Origin: Thiohalomonas denitrificans | GTDB taxonomy: Bacteria > Pseudomonadota > Gammaproteobacteria > Thiohalomonadales > Thiohalomonadaceae | Assembly: GCA_020725115.1 (NCBI GenBank) | Contig: DYFR01000006.1 | Span: forward strand, 1 to 64,000 | Reading direction: 5' to 3' | Length of the DNA: 64,000 nt | Shown here: one piece after another, positions 37,988 to 46,516 of the stretch | Layout of the letters: each line of letters begins with the position of its first letter | Numbering within the stretch: the stretch's first letter is position 1 | Notes under the pieces: model-generated | Told to the model about the DNA's origin: nothing | Databases searched by the model: none | Seen by the model: the letters and a program-made list of their open reading frames with translations, nothing else | Program-made: the position numbers and the translations under genes

Positions 37988-40900
37988 GCCTGTTCGGAGA
38001 CCTTGCCGCGCCAGGCGGCGATGCGCTCCGCCCACTCTTCGTGCCACGACAGCAGCGCCGGGATCACCCCCAGCACCAGACCGGTGGCGAAGGCCAGACC
38101 GAACACGATGGAAATGGCCATGGGGATCAGGAACTGCGCCTGCAAGGAGCTCTCGAACAGCAGCGGCACCAGGCCGACGATGGTGGTCAACGAGGTGAGC
38201 AGCACGGCGCGCAAGCGCTGGCAGGAGGCCTCGATGATGGCCTCGGTGGTAGCCATGCCTTCCTCGCGCAGGGTCTGGTAGAAGCTCACCAGGATGATGG
38301 AGTTGTTGACCACGATGCCGGTGAGACCGAACAGGCCGAACAGCGACAGAATGGTCAGCTCCATCCCCATCACCCAGTGCCCCACCACCGCGCCGAGCAG
38401 GCCGAAGGGAATGATCGCCATCACCACCAGCGGCCAGCCGTAGGAACCGAACACCCAGGCCAGGGTGACGTAGATCATCAGCAGCGCGAACACCAGGCCC
38501 ATCTTCATGTCGCCGATGGTCTCTGCCTGATCGGCGGCACGGCCCTGGAACGAATAGTCGACGCCGTAACGCGCCGCCAGTTCCGGCAGCACATTCTCCT
38601 GCAAGGAAGCGATCACGCGACCGGCGTTGTTCTGCGTGCGATCCACGTCGCCGAACACGTTCACCGCGAGGCGGCCGTCGGCGTGGCGCAGCGCCTCGAA
38701 GCCCTGGCGCGACGCCAGTTCCGCCACGGTGCCGAAGGGCAGGCCGCGGCCGTCGGGCAGGATGATGGCGAAGCGCTCCAGGCTGGTCATGCGGTGGCGC
38801 TCGTGATCCGGCAACACCACGCGCACCTCGATTTCATCCAGGCCGTCCTGATAGATCTGCGCGATGCGACCGTCGAAGGCAGCGCGCAACTGGCGCCCCA
38901 CCGCCTCCACCGTCAGGCCCGCCGCGCGCCCTTCCGGCGTGAGCCGGTAGATGAGCTGTTCGCGCCCGAAGGGCATGTCGTCTTCCACCGCCGATACGCC
39001 GGCGTAGTCGTTCAGCACCTCGGTGAGGGCCAGCGCCGCCGCCTTGAGGCTGGCCGCGTCGGCACCGGTGAGACGCACCTCCAGATCGCGTCCCGGCGGG
39101 CCGCCGATGCGCGCGCCCACCGCCAGGGTTTCCAGTCCCGGCACGCGCGGCAGGCGCGCCTGCCAGGCACGGACGAACTCGGTATTGCTCACCTCGCGCC
39201 GATCCGGCGAGGCCAGTTCCACCAGCACCGAGCCGAAGGCATCGCCGCTACGCTCGGTGCCCTGCCCGACGGCCACCACGGTGCGCAGGCGCGGGATGGC
39301 GTGCTGCACGATGCCGCCGCCGAACTCCGCATCGGTTTCCCACAGCGCGCGGTGCGCCTCGTCGATGAAGCGATCCACCCGCTGCGGCGGCGTGCCGGCG
39401 ACGAAGGTGGCATTGGCGAAGATGATGGTGCCGTCCGGCGCCGGAAAGAAGGTGAAGCCGAGACGGCCGCCGGCGAGCAGGCCGAAGGCGATGATCAACA
39501 GCCCCAGCGTGCCGCTCAGGGTGATGCCGCGGTTGTGCACCGACCAGGTGACGGCAGGGCGGAAGTAGTAATCGCGGAAGCGATCGAAGGCGGCGTCGAA
39601 GCGCTGGCGGAAACGTGTCGGTTTGTGGGCATCCATGTTGCGCATGGTCTTGCCCAGTTGCGCCGGCAGGATCAGGAAGGTGATCACCAGGGTGGCGATA
39701 ATCACGCAGATCACCACCAGCGGGATGTCGAACATGATCTGGCCGATGATGCCGCCGATGAGCATCAGGGGAATGAAGGCGGCCACCGTGGTGAGCGACG
39801 ACGACATCACCGGTGCGAACATGCGGTGCGCCGCCTCCTCCGCCGCGCGCAGGGTGCCGGTGCCGCGCTGGTGCAGCGTATAGGCGTGCTCGCTCACCAC
39901 GATGGCGTTGTCGACGATGATGCCCAGCGCCATGATCAGGCCGAACAGGCTGATCATGTTGATGGAGCCGCCGATGAGCCACAGCACGGCCAGTGCCGCG
40001 GTGAACGACACCGGAATGGTCAGCGCCACGCGGCCGGCGAGACGACCGCTGAGAAACAGATACAGCATGCCCAGCACCAGCGCCAGACCGCCGAGGCCAT
40101 TCTTGAGCAGCAGGTTGATGCGCTCGGCGATCAGCTCCCAGCTCTGGTCATACAGCTCCACCTCGACGCCGACGGGCAGCTGCGGCCGGCCCTGCTCCAT
40201 CCAGTCGGTGACGATGCGCGCCGCCTGCAAGGCGTCACCGCTTTCGCTGCGCTGCAACTGCAGCTCCACCGTCGGTTTGCCGTTATGGAAGATCAACTGC
40301 TGGCCGTCGCGCGGGCGGCGCTCGATGGTGGCGACGTCACCCAGCGCCACCAGGCCGTGCTGCGTATCGCCGCGCAGCGGCAGATCGGCAAAGCCCTCCA
40401 GCGTGCGACGCTGATCCAGGCTGCGCAGCTGGTGCGCCACGTCATCGCGGCCGGCCATGCCCGCGGGCAGGTCGCGGCTCATGCGCGCGACGCTGTCGGC
40501 GATGCCGTCCAGGCTCATGCCCAGCTCCAGCAGGCGCGCCGTCGGCACCTGTATCGCCACCTCTTCCTTGGGCAGGCCGTTGAGCACCACGCGGGCCACG
40601 CCGCGCGCCAGCAGCTCCTGCTCGATGCGCCGCACCACCGGGCGCAGCTCGCGCAAATCCGACGGCCCGCTCACCAGCATGCGGCCGATGTCCTCGTAGC
40701 GGATGACGCGGGTGATGATCGGTTCCTCCGCCGTCTCCGGCAGATTGCGCTGCTGCGCCACCAGATCCTTCACCTGCTCCAGCGCCAGCGTCATGTCGGT
40801 CTTGGGGCGGAACTCCAGGGTGATGGCGGACACGCCGATGGCCGAGGTGGAACTCAACAGCTTGAGACTGTCCACCGTGCGCAGCTCCTGCTCCAGCGGC

Positions 40901-41100
40901 ACGGTGATGCCGCTCTCCACGTCTTCCGCGCTGGCGCCCTGCCAGATCACGCGCACGGTGACGAAGTTGAGATCGAAACTGGGCATGAACTGCGTGTTGA
41001 GCTTCTGCAAGGCCCACAGGCCGGACAGCAGCATCAGCAGCATGAGCATGTTGGCCGCCACGCGGTGGCGGGCGAACAGACCGATGAAACCATTAGTCAT
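37984..41100 (-). CDS. RND-family efflux pump permease
   Basis: 1038 residues, AcrB/MdtBC-like length, with 12 helices and two large periplasmic loops. The N-terminal start (MTNGFIGLFARHRVAANML) and the helix IV region GIIVDNAIVVSEHA are typical. The duplicated second half starts near NRGITLSGTLG. The set of residues does not identify a substrate; the usual heavy-metal (CzcA/CusA) methionine or acid motifs are not evident. The adaptor gene lies 160 bp upstream with a family B hairpin between. No outer membrane gene is adjacent, though one lies at 45124-46512. Confidence 0.92.
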   Translation of the reverse strand: MTNGFIGLFARHRVAANMLMLLMLLSGLWALQKLNTQFMPSFDLNFVTVRVIWQGASAEDVESGITVPLEQELRTVDSLKLLSSTSAIGVSAITLEFRPKTDMTLALEQVKDLVAQQRNLPETAEEPIITRVIRYEDIGRMLVSGPSDLRELRPVVRRIEQELLARGVARVVLNGLPKEEVAIQVPTARLLELGMSLDGIADSVARMSRDLPAGMAGRDDVAHQLRSLDQRRTLEGFADLPLRGDTQHGLVALGDVATIERRPRDGQQLIFHNGKPTVELQLQRSESGDALQAARIVTDWMEQGRPQLPVGVEVELYDQSWELIAERINLLLKNGLGGLALVLGMLYLFLSGRLAGRVALTIPVSFTAALAVLWLIGGSINMISLFGLIMALGIIVDNAIVVSEHAYTLHQRGTGTLRAAEEAAHRMFAPVMSSSLTTVAAFIPLMLIGGIIGQIMFDIPLVVICVIIATLVITFLILPAQLGKTMRNMDAHKPTRFRQRFDAAFDRFRDYYFRPAVTWSVHNRGITLSGTLGLLIIAFGLLAGGRLGFTFFPAPDGTIIFANATFVAGTPPQRVDRFIDEAHRALWETDAEFGGGIVQHAIPRLRTVVAVGQGTERSGDAFGSVLVELASPDRREVSNTEFVRAWQARLPRVPGLETLAVGARIGGPPGRDLEVRLTGADAASLKAAALALTEVLNDYAGVSAVEDDMPFGREQLIYRLTPEGRAAGLTVEAVGRQLRAAFDGRIAQIYQDGLDEIEVRVVLPDHERHRMTSLERFAIILPDGRGLPFGTVAELASRQGFEALRHADGRLAVNVFGDVDRTQNNAGRVIASLQENVLPELAARYGVDYSFQGRAADQAETIGDMKMGLVFALLMIYVTLAWVFGSYGWPLVVMAIIPFGLLGAVVGHWVMGMELTILSLFGLFGLTGIVVNNSIILVSFYQTLREEGMATTEAIIEASCQRLRAVLLTSLTTIVGLVPLLFESSLQAQFLIPMAISIVFGLAFATGLVLGVIPALLSWHEEWAERIAAWRGKVSEQA

Positions 41101-41157
41101 GATTCAGAACTCATAATGCGATTACGCCCAACCCGGAAAATGGATCCGTGATGCACC

Positions 41158-41227
41158 CGGAGCCCACTCCGTGGGCGAATCAACGCCTGACTTCGACACC
41201 TGTTCGCCGAGAGGACTCGGCTCCTAC
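41158..41227. repeat. Family B hairpin, copy 3
   Basis: About 70 bp with GGAGCCCACTCCGTGGGCGA at the left and TTCGCCGAGAGGACTCGGCT at the right. It lies between the adaptor gene and the RND permease gene, so both genes are separated by a hairpin within the likely operon. Confidence 0.75.
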
Positions 41228-41260
41228 ACGCATACGTCCCCATTGGATGGCATGACACCT

Positions 41261-42460
41261 TTACTCCGCCACCATCACGCGCAAGCCCTCTAGGGCATTG
41301 GGCAGGCGGGTGATGATCACGCGGTCACCGGCACGCAGCGCCGGGCTGCGCAACAGCAGGCGCGTGCTGCCGTCTTCCGCCACCGTCTCGCCCAGCCGCT
41401 CCACCGGCAGTGCCGCCATGCGGTCGCCCACCAGGCGGTAGATGCGGTCGCGCCCGTACAGCGCCTCGTGGGGCAGCGCCACCGCCTGCTCCACCACCGG
41501 CAGGTGCAGGCGCATCTCGGCGAAGCGACCCAGCGACAGCTCCGGCGCCTCCTGCGCAAAGCGCAGCAGGGCGTCCACCCCGGCGCCGCCGGCGCCGGCG
41601 CGGCCCGACAGGCCGGTCAGCAGCAATTCGTATGCGACGCCGTCGATCACCGCCGTGCCGCGCATCTCTCCGACCGCCACGGCGGCCCGCACCGCCGGCA
41701 ACCATGGCGCCGGCACCGTGGCGCGGATCTCCAGGCCTTCCACGTCGTAAATCTCGGCAATGCGATCGCCCACCCGCACCCGATCGCCGGGCGCCACGTG
41801 CAGCGCCGCCACACGGCCGTGGAACGGCGCGATGATGCGCGTGCGCTCCATATCCAGGCGCGCCTGCTCCAGCTGCGCCTCCAGCTGCACCAGGCGCTGC
41901 GGATAATCGGCCACCGCCAGCTCACGCGTGGCCAGGGACAGGCGCTGGCGCTCCAGCGCGGCATTGGCCTCATCCAGGGACGACTGCGGGCCGAGATTGC
42001 GCGCCACCATGGTCTGCGCCCGCTCCGCCGTCTTTTCCACCAGGCGCAGCAGCTCGCGCTCGCGCTCCAGCGCCTGCACGTCGTTGCGATGACTGCGCTT
42101 GGCGCTGGTCACCTGCGCCTCGCGCTGCGCCAGCACCAGCCGCGCATCGCGCTCGTCCAGCAGCACCAGCGGCGCACCCGCCGTCGCCACCGCGCCCTCA
42201 CGTACCGGCACCTCCGCCACATAGGCCGCCACCGCCGCGGTCAGCACCGCAGCGCGCGGGCTGTCCACCGCGCCGTACAGCGTCAGCACCGGCGTGTGAC
42301 TGCCCGGCGTCACCGTCTCCACCGCCACCGGCCAGGCACGCTCGCGCACCTCGGCCGGCATCTTGGCCGGACGGGTCGCCACCAACAGGAAAAACACCAG
42401 GACAGCCGCGGCTATCAAAACCGCTGGCGCCAGCTTGCGGGGAATACGCGGCAAGTTCAT
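41261..42460 (-). CDS. RND efflux periplasmic adaptor (membrane fusion protein)
   Basis: 399 residues from the ATG at 42460 (MNLPRIPRKLAPAVLIAAAVLVFFLL), with an N-terminal anchor helix. A lipoyl-type half motif, a long coiled-coil hairpin (about residues 100-200) and a beta-barrel with PFHGRVAALHVAPGDRV follow. This is the order of HlyD/AcrA adaptors. The gene precedes the RND permease gene on the same strand. Confidence 0.9.
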   Translation of the reverse strand: MNLPRIPRKLAPAVLIAAAVLVFFLLVATRPAKMPAEVRERAWPVAVETVTPGSHTPVLTLYGAVDSPRAAVLTAAVAAYVAEVPVREGAVATAGAPLVLLDERDARLVLAQREAQVTSAKRSHRNDVQALERERELLRLVEKTAERAQTMVARNLGPQSSLDEANAALERQRLSLATRELAVADYPQRLVQLEAQLEQARLDMERTRIIAPFHGRVAALHVAPGDRVRVGDRIAEIYDVEGLEIRATVPAPWLPAVRAAVAVGEMRGTAVIDGVAYELLLTGLSGRAGAGGAGVDALLRFAQEAPELSLGRFAEMRLHLPVVEQAVALPHEALYGRDRIYRLVGDRMAALPVERLGETVAEDGSTRLLLRSPALRAGDRVIITRLPNALEGLRVMVAE

Positions 42461-42660
42461 CGACTGCTCCGAACAGGGGGATACGGCAGGGGACAAGTGT
42501 AACCGCCTGAAGCGGATATGGGGTCGCCCGGACGGCGGGAAAAGGTAAAGAAGTGCGAGGGTCAGGCCGGCTCGGCCGGCGGTCTATCCAGCTCAGTCGA
42601 AAACGACCCCATGTGGCCTAGTGTTACGGACAGCGGTGGCCAGGTTACAACTCGGGTGGA

Positions 42661-42692
42661 GTTTGAGAGTTTTTACTCTGACCCCGAACTCC
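42661..42692. repeat. REP-like fragment (TCTGACCCC)
   Basis: GTTTGAGAGTTTTTACTCTGACCCCGAACTC contains a short hairpin (GAGAGTTTTTACTC) next to TCTGACCCC, the same end as the 58-bp family H element. It overlaps the 3' end of the small membrane protein gene. The rest of 42461-42672 has no clear gene; GC content starts to fall here. Confidence 0.45.
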
Positions 42693-42945
42693 CACCAGAC
42701 TTTTCCTTTATTAAAGAGGAATGGTGCATCAGCCAATATGCAAGGATTCCCCATGCGCCGCTTATGAAGCAAAACAAAGCCCACCATCCCGGATGAATTT
42801 CCATTGCCAGTGGCATTCTCTTGATGCCATCTTGATATGCATAGTACGCAGCTGCAGCGCCGGGGATAATGAACCAAACAAGCCAGTAGAGCGACATAGG
42901 TGCCCATGAGATAAACATTTGTGCGGCTAAACTTTCGGCTTCCAT
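42673..42945 (-). CDS. Small two-helix membrane protein (possible gene cassette)
   Basis: 90 residues with two membrane helices (about 16-37 and 53-72) and a Ser/Gly-rich, REP-derived C-terminus. AAGGAAG precedes the ATG at 42945. No family recognised. It is the first gene of a lower-GC patch (42.6-44.9 kb) that looks like an integron cassette array. A 58-bp family H element lies directly upstream. The C-terminal end reads into repeat sequence and may have been altered. Confidence 0.55.
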   Translation of the reverse strand: MEAESLAAQMFISWAPMSLYWLVWFIIPGAAAAYYAYQDGIKRMPLAMEIHPGWWALFCFISGAWGILAYWLMHHSSLIKEKSGGSSGSE

Positions 42946-42969
42946 GATTCTTCTTCCTTCTTGCCCTGG

Positions 42970-43027
42970 GTAAGTAGGGTCAGAACACAGATATCGCTAA
43001 TATTAGTGGAATCTGTGTTCTGACCCC
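42970..43027. mobile_element. Family H 58-bp hairpin element, copy 1
   Basis: GTAAG followed by an inverted repeat, GGGTCAGAACACAGAT...ATCTGTGTTCTGACCCC. It differs from 44221-44278 at four of 58 positions. It has the look of a small non-autonomous or REP-type element. It lies directly next to half of an attC-like site (43038-43083), whose other half is missing. Confidence 0.75.
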
Positions 43028-43037
43028 GGCTGTCTTG

Positions 43038-43083
43038 GCCGACCGCCCGCTTCGGGCGGGTCGGCTGCAACGAATTGTTAGGC
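43038..43083 (-). other. Incomplete attC-like site
   Basis: Read on the minus strand, it starts with GCCTAACAATTCGTTGCAGC, very close to the start of well-known attC sites (R'' box GCCTAAC), and is followed by a strong hairpin (GCCGACC...GGTCGGC). The expected second half with a GTTRRRY box is absent; the family H element stands there instead. The stop codon of the gene at 43083 overlaps the GCCTAAC box, as in cassettes. Confidence 0.65.
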
Positions 43084-43787
43084 TAGTGCCTGTGCGCCCG
43101 CAAGGCGTCAACTACCGAAAGCCAGACGAACACAAGAACCGCACACGCAGCCATTGGCCCAACTGCGTAAGTGAGGACCATGAGTGCATAGATTGGCGAG
43201 GTAAACAGCGATGGCAGGAATGCGAACACAAGAGCCAAGCTTGCGAACGTTGGGGATACGAACGGCCATGTCAACGCAAGCCCTGGTGAGAACAAGAAAG
43301 CCACTACCCCTGCCTTCGTCAGGCGCCCTCGCCACGAATTGTCTAGCAAGTGTTTGCGGACTGAACGATAGGCCAAGATCGCCCCAAGCAAGTATCCGAC
43401 ATGAACAAGTACCATGAGCGCCTGGTTCCGTTTCCCTTCCGCCACATCCTCATCCGAGTACTTCAGGACCGGATTAGTCTCGTCAGTGCATTTGTAAAGA
43501 ATTCCGTACTCAACGCCATCGAGCCTCTCGCGAATCTCGAACGGGCTCACAACCTCATATTTCGGATCCCCCTCGATCGGGGTGAGCTCCCCCTCCCTCG
43601 GCACCCGATTGCAGGTTCCGCCGGGGCCACAGAACATCACGGAATATAGGCCGTCAGACTGTTCCTTGACCTGTAACCCGAACGCGTCACTACAATTCCA
43701 CTTCCAGAAGCCCGAATAATCAACACTCTCCGCCATTACGCCACCACACGACGCGAACACAAAGAGCACAATGGCAAGCCGCCCCAC
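43083..43787 (-). CDS. Membrane protein of unknown function (probable gene cassette)
   Basis: About 234 residues from the GTG at 43787, chosen because AGGGAGG stands 6 bp before it. An ATG at 43817 lies inside the neighbouring attC site and is less likely. A signal peptide-like start (GRLAIVLFVFASCGG) is followed by a soluble domain (NCSDAFGLQVKEQSDGLYSVMFCGPGGTCNRV) with several Cys. Three to four membrane helices make up the C-terminal half. No family recognised. It lies between an incomplete and a complete attC-like site, with lower GC than the surrounding genes. Confidence 0.7.
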   Translation of the reverse strand: MGRLAIVLFVFASCGGVMAESVDYSGFWKWNCSDAFGLQVKEQSDGLYSVMFCGPGGTCNRVPREGELTPIEGDPKYEVVSPFEIRERLDGVEYGILYKCTDETNPVLKYSDEDVAEGKRNQALMVLVHVGYLLGAILAYRSVRKHLLDNSWRGRLTKAGVVAFLFSPGLALTWPFVSPTFASLALVFAFLPSLFTSPIYALMVLTYAVGPMAACAVLVFVWLSVVDALRAHRH

Positions 43788-43801
43788 CTCTTCCTCCCTT
43801 T

Positions 43802-43861
43802 GCCTAACGCCGCCCATCAGCCGCGCCGCTTTTTGACGTCGGCTGTATGGGCTGGTTATGC
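43802..43861 (-). other. attC-like recombination site (complete)
   Basis: 60 bp bounded by GCCTAAC (43802-43808) and GTTATGC (43855-43861). The inner arms GCCCATCAGCCG and CGGCTGTATGGGC pair along their full length, with one unpaired T: the bulged base typical of folded attC sites. The stop codon of the DUF2283 gene overlaps the site. This is the best attC in the window. Confidence 0.8.
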
Positions 43862-44053
43862 CGCAATACCTTCTACAATGAGATGGCTCACATCGGTACG
43901 CTGACTTGCATGCTCGAATGTGATTGCGCAGACGTTGCCCTTGGCATCCACATCGAGAATGGTATTTTCATCCAGGTCTTTCGACTCCGCAATGTCGCTA
44001 CCGCGGAACTCGATGTACAGAGTATCGGTGTCATCAAAATAGCTAACTTTCAT
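43856..44053 (-). CDS. DUF2283 small protein
   Basis: 65 residues: MKVSYFDDTDTLYIEFRGSD then DLDENTILDVDAKGNVCAITFEHAS, a typical DUF2283 sequence. Such proteins are commonly encoded right after a DUF4258 gene, perhaps as a toxin-antitoxin pair. Here the upstream partner is a truncated fragment whose TGA overlaps this ATG. The stop codon lies within the attC site at 43802-43861. Confidence 0.85.
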   Translation of the reverse strand: MKVSYFDDTDTLYIEFRGSDIAESKDLDENTILDVDAKGNVCAITFEHASQRTDVSHLIVEGIAA

Positions 44054-44220
44054 AGCTTGAATCCTCTATCAAAAAATGTGTTATGGATGGTTTCGCCATC
44101 CTCCAGCAAAATTACCCGCAGGTACCGTCCTTCCATTTCTTCTATTTTAGCCCATCGTCTTATTCGGCCATCCGCCCGTATGTGTTCTCTCTCAGGATGC
44201 TGGACAACGTATTGAATCCA
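44050..44220 (-). pseudogene. Truncated DUF4258-like gene fragment
   Basis: Reading the minus strand from 44220 gives WIQYVVQHPEREHIRADG, RIRRWAKIEEMEGRYLRV and ILLEDGETIHNTFFDRGF, ending in a TGA that overlaps the DUF2283 ATG. This resembles the C-terminal part of DUF4258 or related partner proteins of DUF2283. No start codon precedes it; the frame runs straight into the family H element at 44221-44278 and meets a stop there. The 5' part seems to have been removed or replaced by that element. Confidence 0.7.
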
Positions 44221-44278
44221 GTAAGTAGGGTCAGAACACAGATGTCGCTAATATCAGTGGGATCTGTGTTCTGGCCCC
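44221..44278. mobile_element. Family H 58-bp hairpin element, copy 2
   Basis: Same as 42970-43027 with four substitutions. It joins the truncated DUF4258 fragment on one side. On the other it stands 11 bp from GTTAGCT (44290-44296), a possible remnant of an attC end box next to the GIY-YIG gene. Confidence 0.75.
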
Positions 44279-44299
44279 AGTTTTCGTTCGTTAGCTGCA

Positions 44300-44767
44300 T
44301 TACTTGGCTTTGACATACATTTCCTTTCCGGTAACATTCTTTGCCAACTGGCAGCCATTGAAAGATATCTTATGCGTCGGAGTTTTTGTGCCTTGAACGT
44401 TAAGCAACTGATACCCCTCTGATAAAGCGTGCTCGATTAAGGATTTTTCTATTATGGCTATAGTTTTCTTTTTATCTTGACCGGACTTCGCTAGGTACTC
44501 GCCAAAAACTACGACTTTTTCTCCAGCCTGAGCGCCCTGAATACTTTTCATCAGTTTCACGCTATTAAGATGCTGCTTCACACGGCTTCCCAAATCTTCC
44601 GCCTTTCCAATATAAAGCGGTGCAAGGCATTTACTGTACTTCCTACAAAACATATAAACACCGCTAGTTCCGAACCAATCTTCAAGATTGTCGATCGTGT
44701 AGATCAACCCCTCTTTGGCACCGTCTTTTAGCTTTAATGGCTTATACCACTTAACTTCAAGGTTCAT
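44300..44767 (-). CDS. GIY-YIG-domain protein (probable gene cassette)
   Basis: 155 residues. GVYMF, LYIGKAEDLGSRVKQHL and a later EKSLIEHALSEGYQLLN match the GIY-YIG nuclease fold, with the Tyr-Ile-Gly, Arg and Glu positions present. AAGGAGAG precedes the ATG at 44767. GC content is far below the window average, a sign of foreign origin. A complete attC-like site (44794-44852) lies upstream of its start, consistent with a cassette in an array. The biological target is unknown. Confidence 0.75.
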   Translation of the reverse strand: MNLEVKWYKPLKLKDGAKEGLIYTIDNLEDWFGTSGVYMFCRKYSKCLAPLYIGKAEDLGSRVKQHLNSVKLMKSIQGAQAGEKVVVFGEYLAKSGQDKKKTIAIIEKSLIEHALSEGYQLLNVQGTKTPTHKISFNGCQLAKNVTGKEMYVKAK

Positions 44768-44793
44768 GGATGCTCTCCTTCTTGTTGTTAGAC

Positions 44794-44852
44794 GGCTAAC
44801 TTATAAGCATTTGTCCGCCGTGCGAAGCATGGCGGACAAATGTCTGTTGGAC
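44794..44852 (-). other. attC-like recombination site
   Basis: 59 bp bounded by GGCTAAC (44794-44800) and GTTGGAC (44846-44852). Inside are 12-bp arms (CATTTGTCCGCC and GGCGGACAAATG) that pair perfectly. On the minus strand it reads GTCCAAC...GTTAGCC, one base off the consensus end box. A further partial match (CCGCCCATCAG) follows at about 44857-44867 and may be a decayed site. The interval 44868-45051 shows nothing I can name. Confidence 0.65.
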
Positions 44853-45051
44853 TAATCCGCCCATCAGGGTTGTACGCTATATAGAGGGGATTGAATCGCG
44901 CGACTCAGGGGCGGCGCAGGTATCGAAGCGCCAGCCGGCGGTATTTGGGGCGACATTCAGTCCTTCGATGTCCATGCGGCGATCCTTCGGATGGGTGATG
45001 TGGGCCTAATCTTCCTCCATTTCAGGTCAAAATCCAACCGCAGGCGCATAA

Positions 45052-45089
45052 GTTCGGGGTCAGCGTAGAAACGCTCGCTGACACCGAAC
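45052..45089. repeat. Hairpin near the outer membrane factor gene end
   Basis: GTTCGG-G-GTCAGCG / CGCTGAC-A-CCGAAC: 13 paired bases with one mismatch around a 10-base loop. It lies 35 bp beyond the stop of the outer membrane factor gene and may be its terminator, although no long T-run follows on that strand. Confidence 0.5.
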
Positions 45090-45123
45090 TCGTGGCTTTT
45101 GCCAGTCTCTTTGTTGCCTGTAG

Positions 45124-46512
45124 TTACAGCGTCCAGCCGCCACCCAGCACCTTGTACAGATCCAGCGCCGCACCGAGGCGGGACAGGCGCAATTGCACCA
45201 GGCTGTCCTGTGCCTGGAACAGGGTGCGCTGGGCATCGAGCACCGAGAGCAGCTCGTCGGCGCCTTCACGGTAGCGCAGTTCGGCGAGACGCAGGGTGCG
45301 TGCCGCGTGTTCGACGATCTGTTGCTGTGCTGCTTCCTGCCGGGTGTTGCGCTCGGCGTTGCCGAGGGCATCTTCCACTTCCTTGAGCGCGGTGAGGATC
45401 GCGCTGCGGTAGTTCTCCACCAGTTCGCGGCGGCGCGATTCCGCCGTGCCCACCTGGGCGCGCAGGCGGCCGCCGTCGAACAGTGACTGCACGATGGCGG
45501 CGGAGAGACTGTAGCTGGTGGTGGCGGCGGACAGTGACAGCAGGGCATCGCTGGCGACGCCGGCGGAGGCGGAGAGTGAGATGGACGGCAGCAGGGCGGC
45601 GCGTGCCGCCGCCACGTTGGCATCGGCGGCCACCAGCTGCGCCTCGGCCCGCGCCAAATCCGGACGGCGCAGCAGCAGCTCCGACGGCAACATCGGTGCC
45701 ACGGCCGGAATGGCCAAGTGCGTGAAGCCTTCCTGATCCACCACGAAGCCCTGCGGCAGGCGGCCGAGCAGGATGGCAAGTGCCGTCAGTGTCTGGCGCT
45801 CCTGCACCTCCAGCGGCAGCAGCGCGGTGCGCTGGGTCAGCACCGCCGTCTGCTGGCGCGTCAGATCCAGCGCCGAGGCGGCGCCGTTGCGGTAGCGCGC
45901 GTCGACGATGCGCAACACGCGCTCGGCGATGGCGAGATTTTCCTGCGCGATGGCGAGGCGCTCGCGCAGGGCGAGGGTCTGGAAATAGGCGTTGGCCACC
46001 GCCGCCACCAGGCTGAGCCGTGCCGCCTCGTAGTCGTATTGCGCCATCGCCAGTGCGGCCTCCGCCGCGCTCACGCCGGCGCTTACACGGCCCCACACAT
46101 CCACTTCATAGCTGGCGCCAAGAGTGAGCCGGGTGGAGTCGCTCTCCGACGCCGTGCCACCATGCGGCTCGCTGCGGCTGCGTCCGGTACTGCCGCTCAG
46201 GTTGAGAGAGGGAAACAGCGAGGCCCCGCTCTGGCGCACCTGCCATTCTGTCTGGACGACTTTTTCCGCCGTGGCGGCGAGATCGGGGCTGGCCTGCAAT
46301 GCCTCTTCCACCAAGGCCTCCAGCTGCGCCGAATTGAAATGCCGCCACCAGCCGGCGCCGGCCGCGGCGGCCTGTGCATCCACCGCCTCCGCCCAGTTCT
46401 CGGGCATGGGCAGCTGCGGCCGCTCGATGGTGTCGGTGGTCGCGCAGCCGGCCAGCAGCAGCGCGATGCCGAGCAAGGAATTTTTGAGGCTGTGATACGT
46501 CATTCTGTTCAT
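45124..46512 (-). CDS. Outer membrane efflux lipoprotein (NodT/TolC-like factor)
   Basis: 462 residues from the ATG at 46512. A lipoprotein signal ([11 protein letters not shown]) is followed by the two repeated OEP domains, with the [16 protein letters not shown] motif typical of the NodT group. It forms the outer membrane channel of tripartite pumps. It is the last gene of the macA-macB-OMF set and starts 4 bp after the macB stop. Confidence 0.93.
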   Translation of the reverse strand: MNRMTYHSLKNSLLGIALLLAGCATTDTIERPQLPMPENWAEAVDAQAAAAGAGWWRHFNSAQLEALVEEALQASPDLAATAEKVVQTEWQVRQSGASLFPSLNLSGSTGRSRSEPHGGTASESDSTRLTLGASYEVDVWGRVSAGVSAAEAALAMAQYDYEAARLSLVAAVANAYFQTLALRERLAIAQENLAIAERVLRIVDARYRNGAASALDLTRQQTAVLTQRTALLPLEVQERQTLTALAILLGRLPQGFVVDQEGFTHLAIPAVAPMLPSELLLRRPDLARAEAQLVAADANVAAARAALLPSISLSASAGVASDALLSLSAATTSYSLSAAIVQSLFDGGRLRAQVGTAESRRRELVENYRSAILTALKEVEDALGNAERNTRQEAAQQQIVEHAARTLRLAELRYREGADELLSVLDAQRTLFQAQDSLVQLRLSRLGAALDLYKVLGGGWTL

Positions 46513-46516
46513 GCTC

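Noticed and set aside
37936-41151. Long open frame (about 1070 codons) on the plus strand opposite the RND permease
   Set aside because: A low-complexity shadow of the RND gene, whose minus-strand protein is clearly the real product.
42497-42672. A further attC site at the end of the small membrane protein gene
   Set aside because: TTACGGAC and GGTTACAAC look similar to attC boxes, but they do not match RYYYAAC/GTTRRRY and there are no pairing inner arms.
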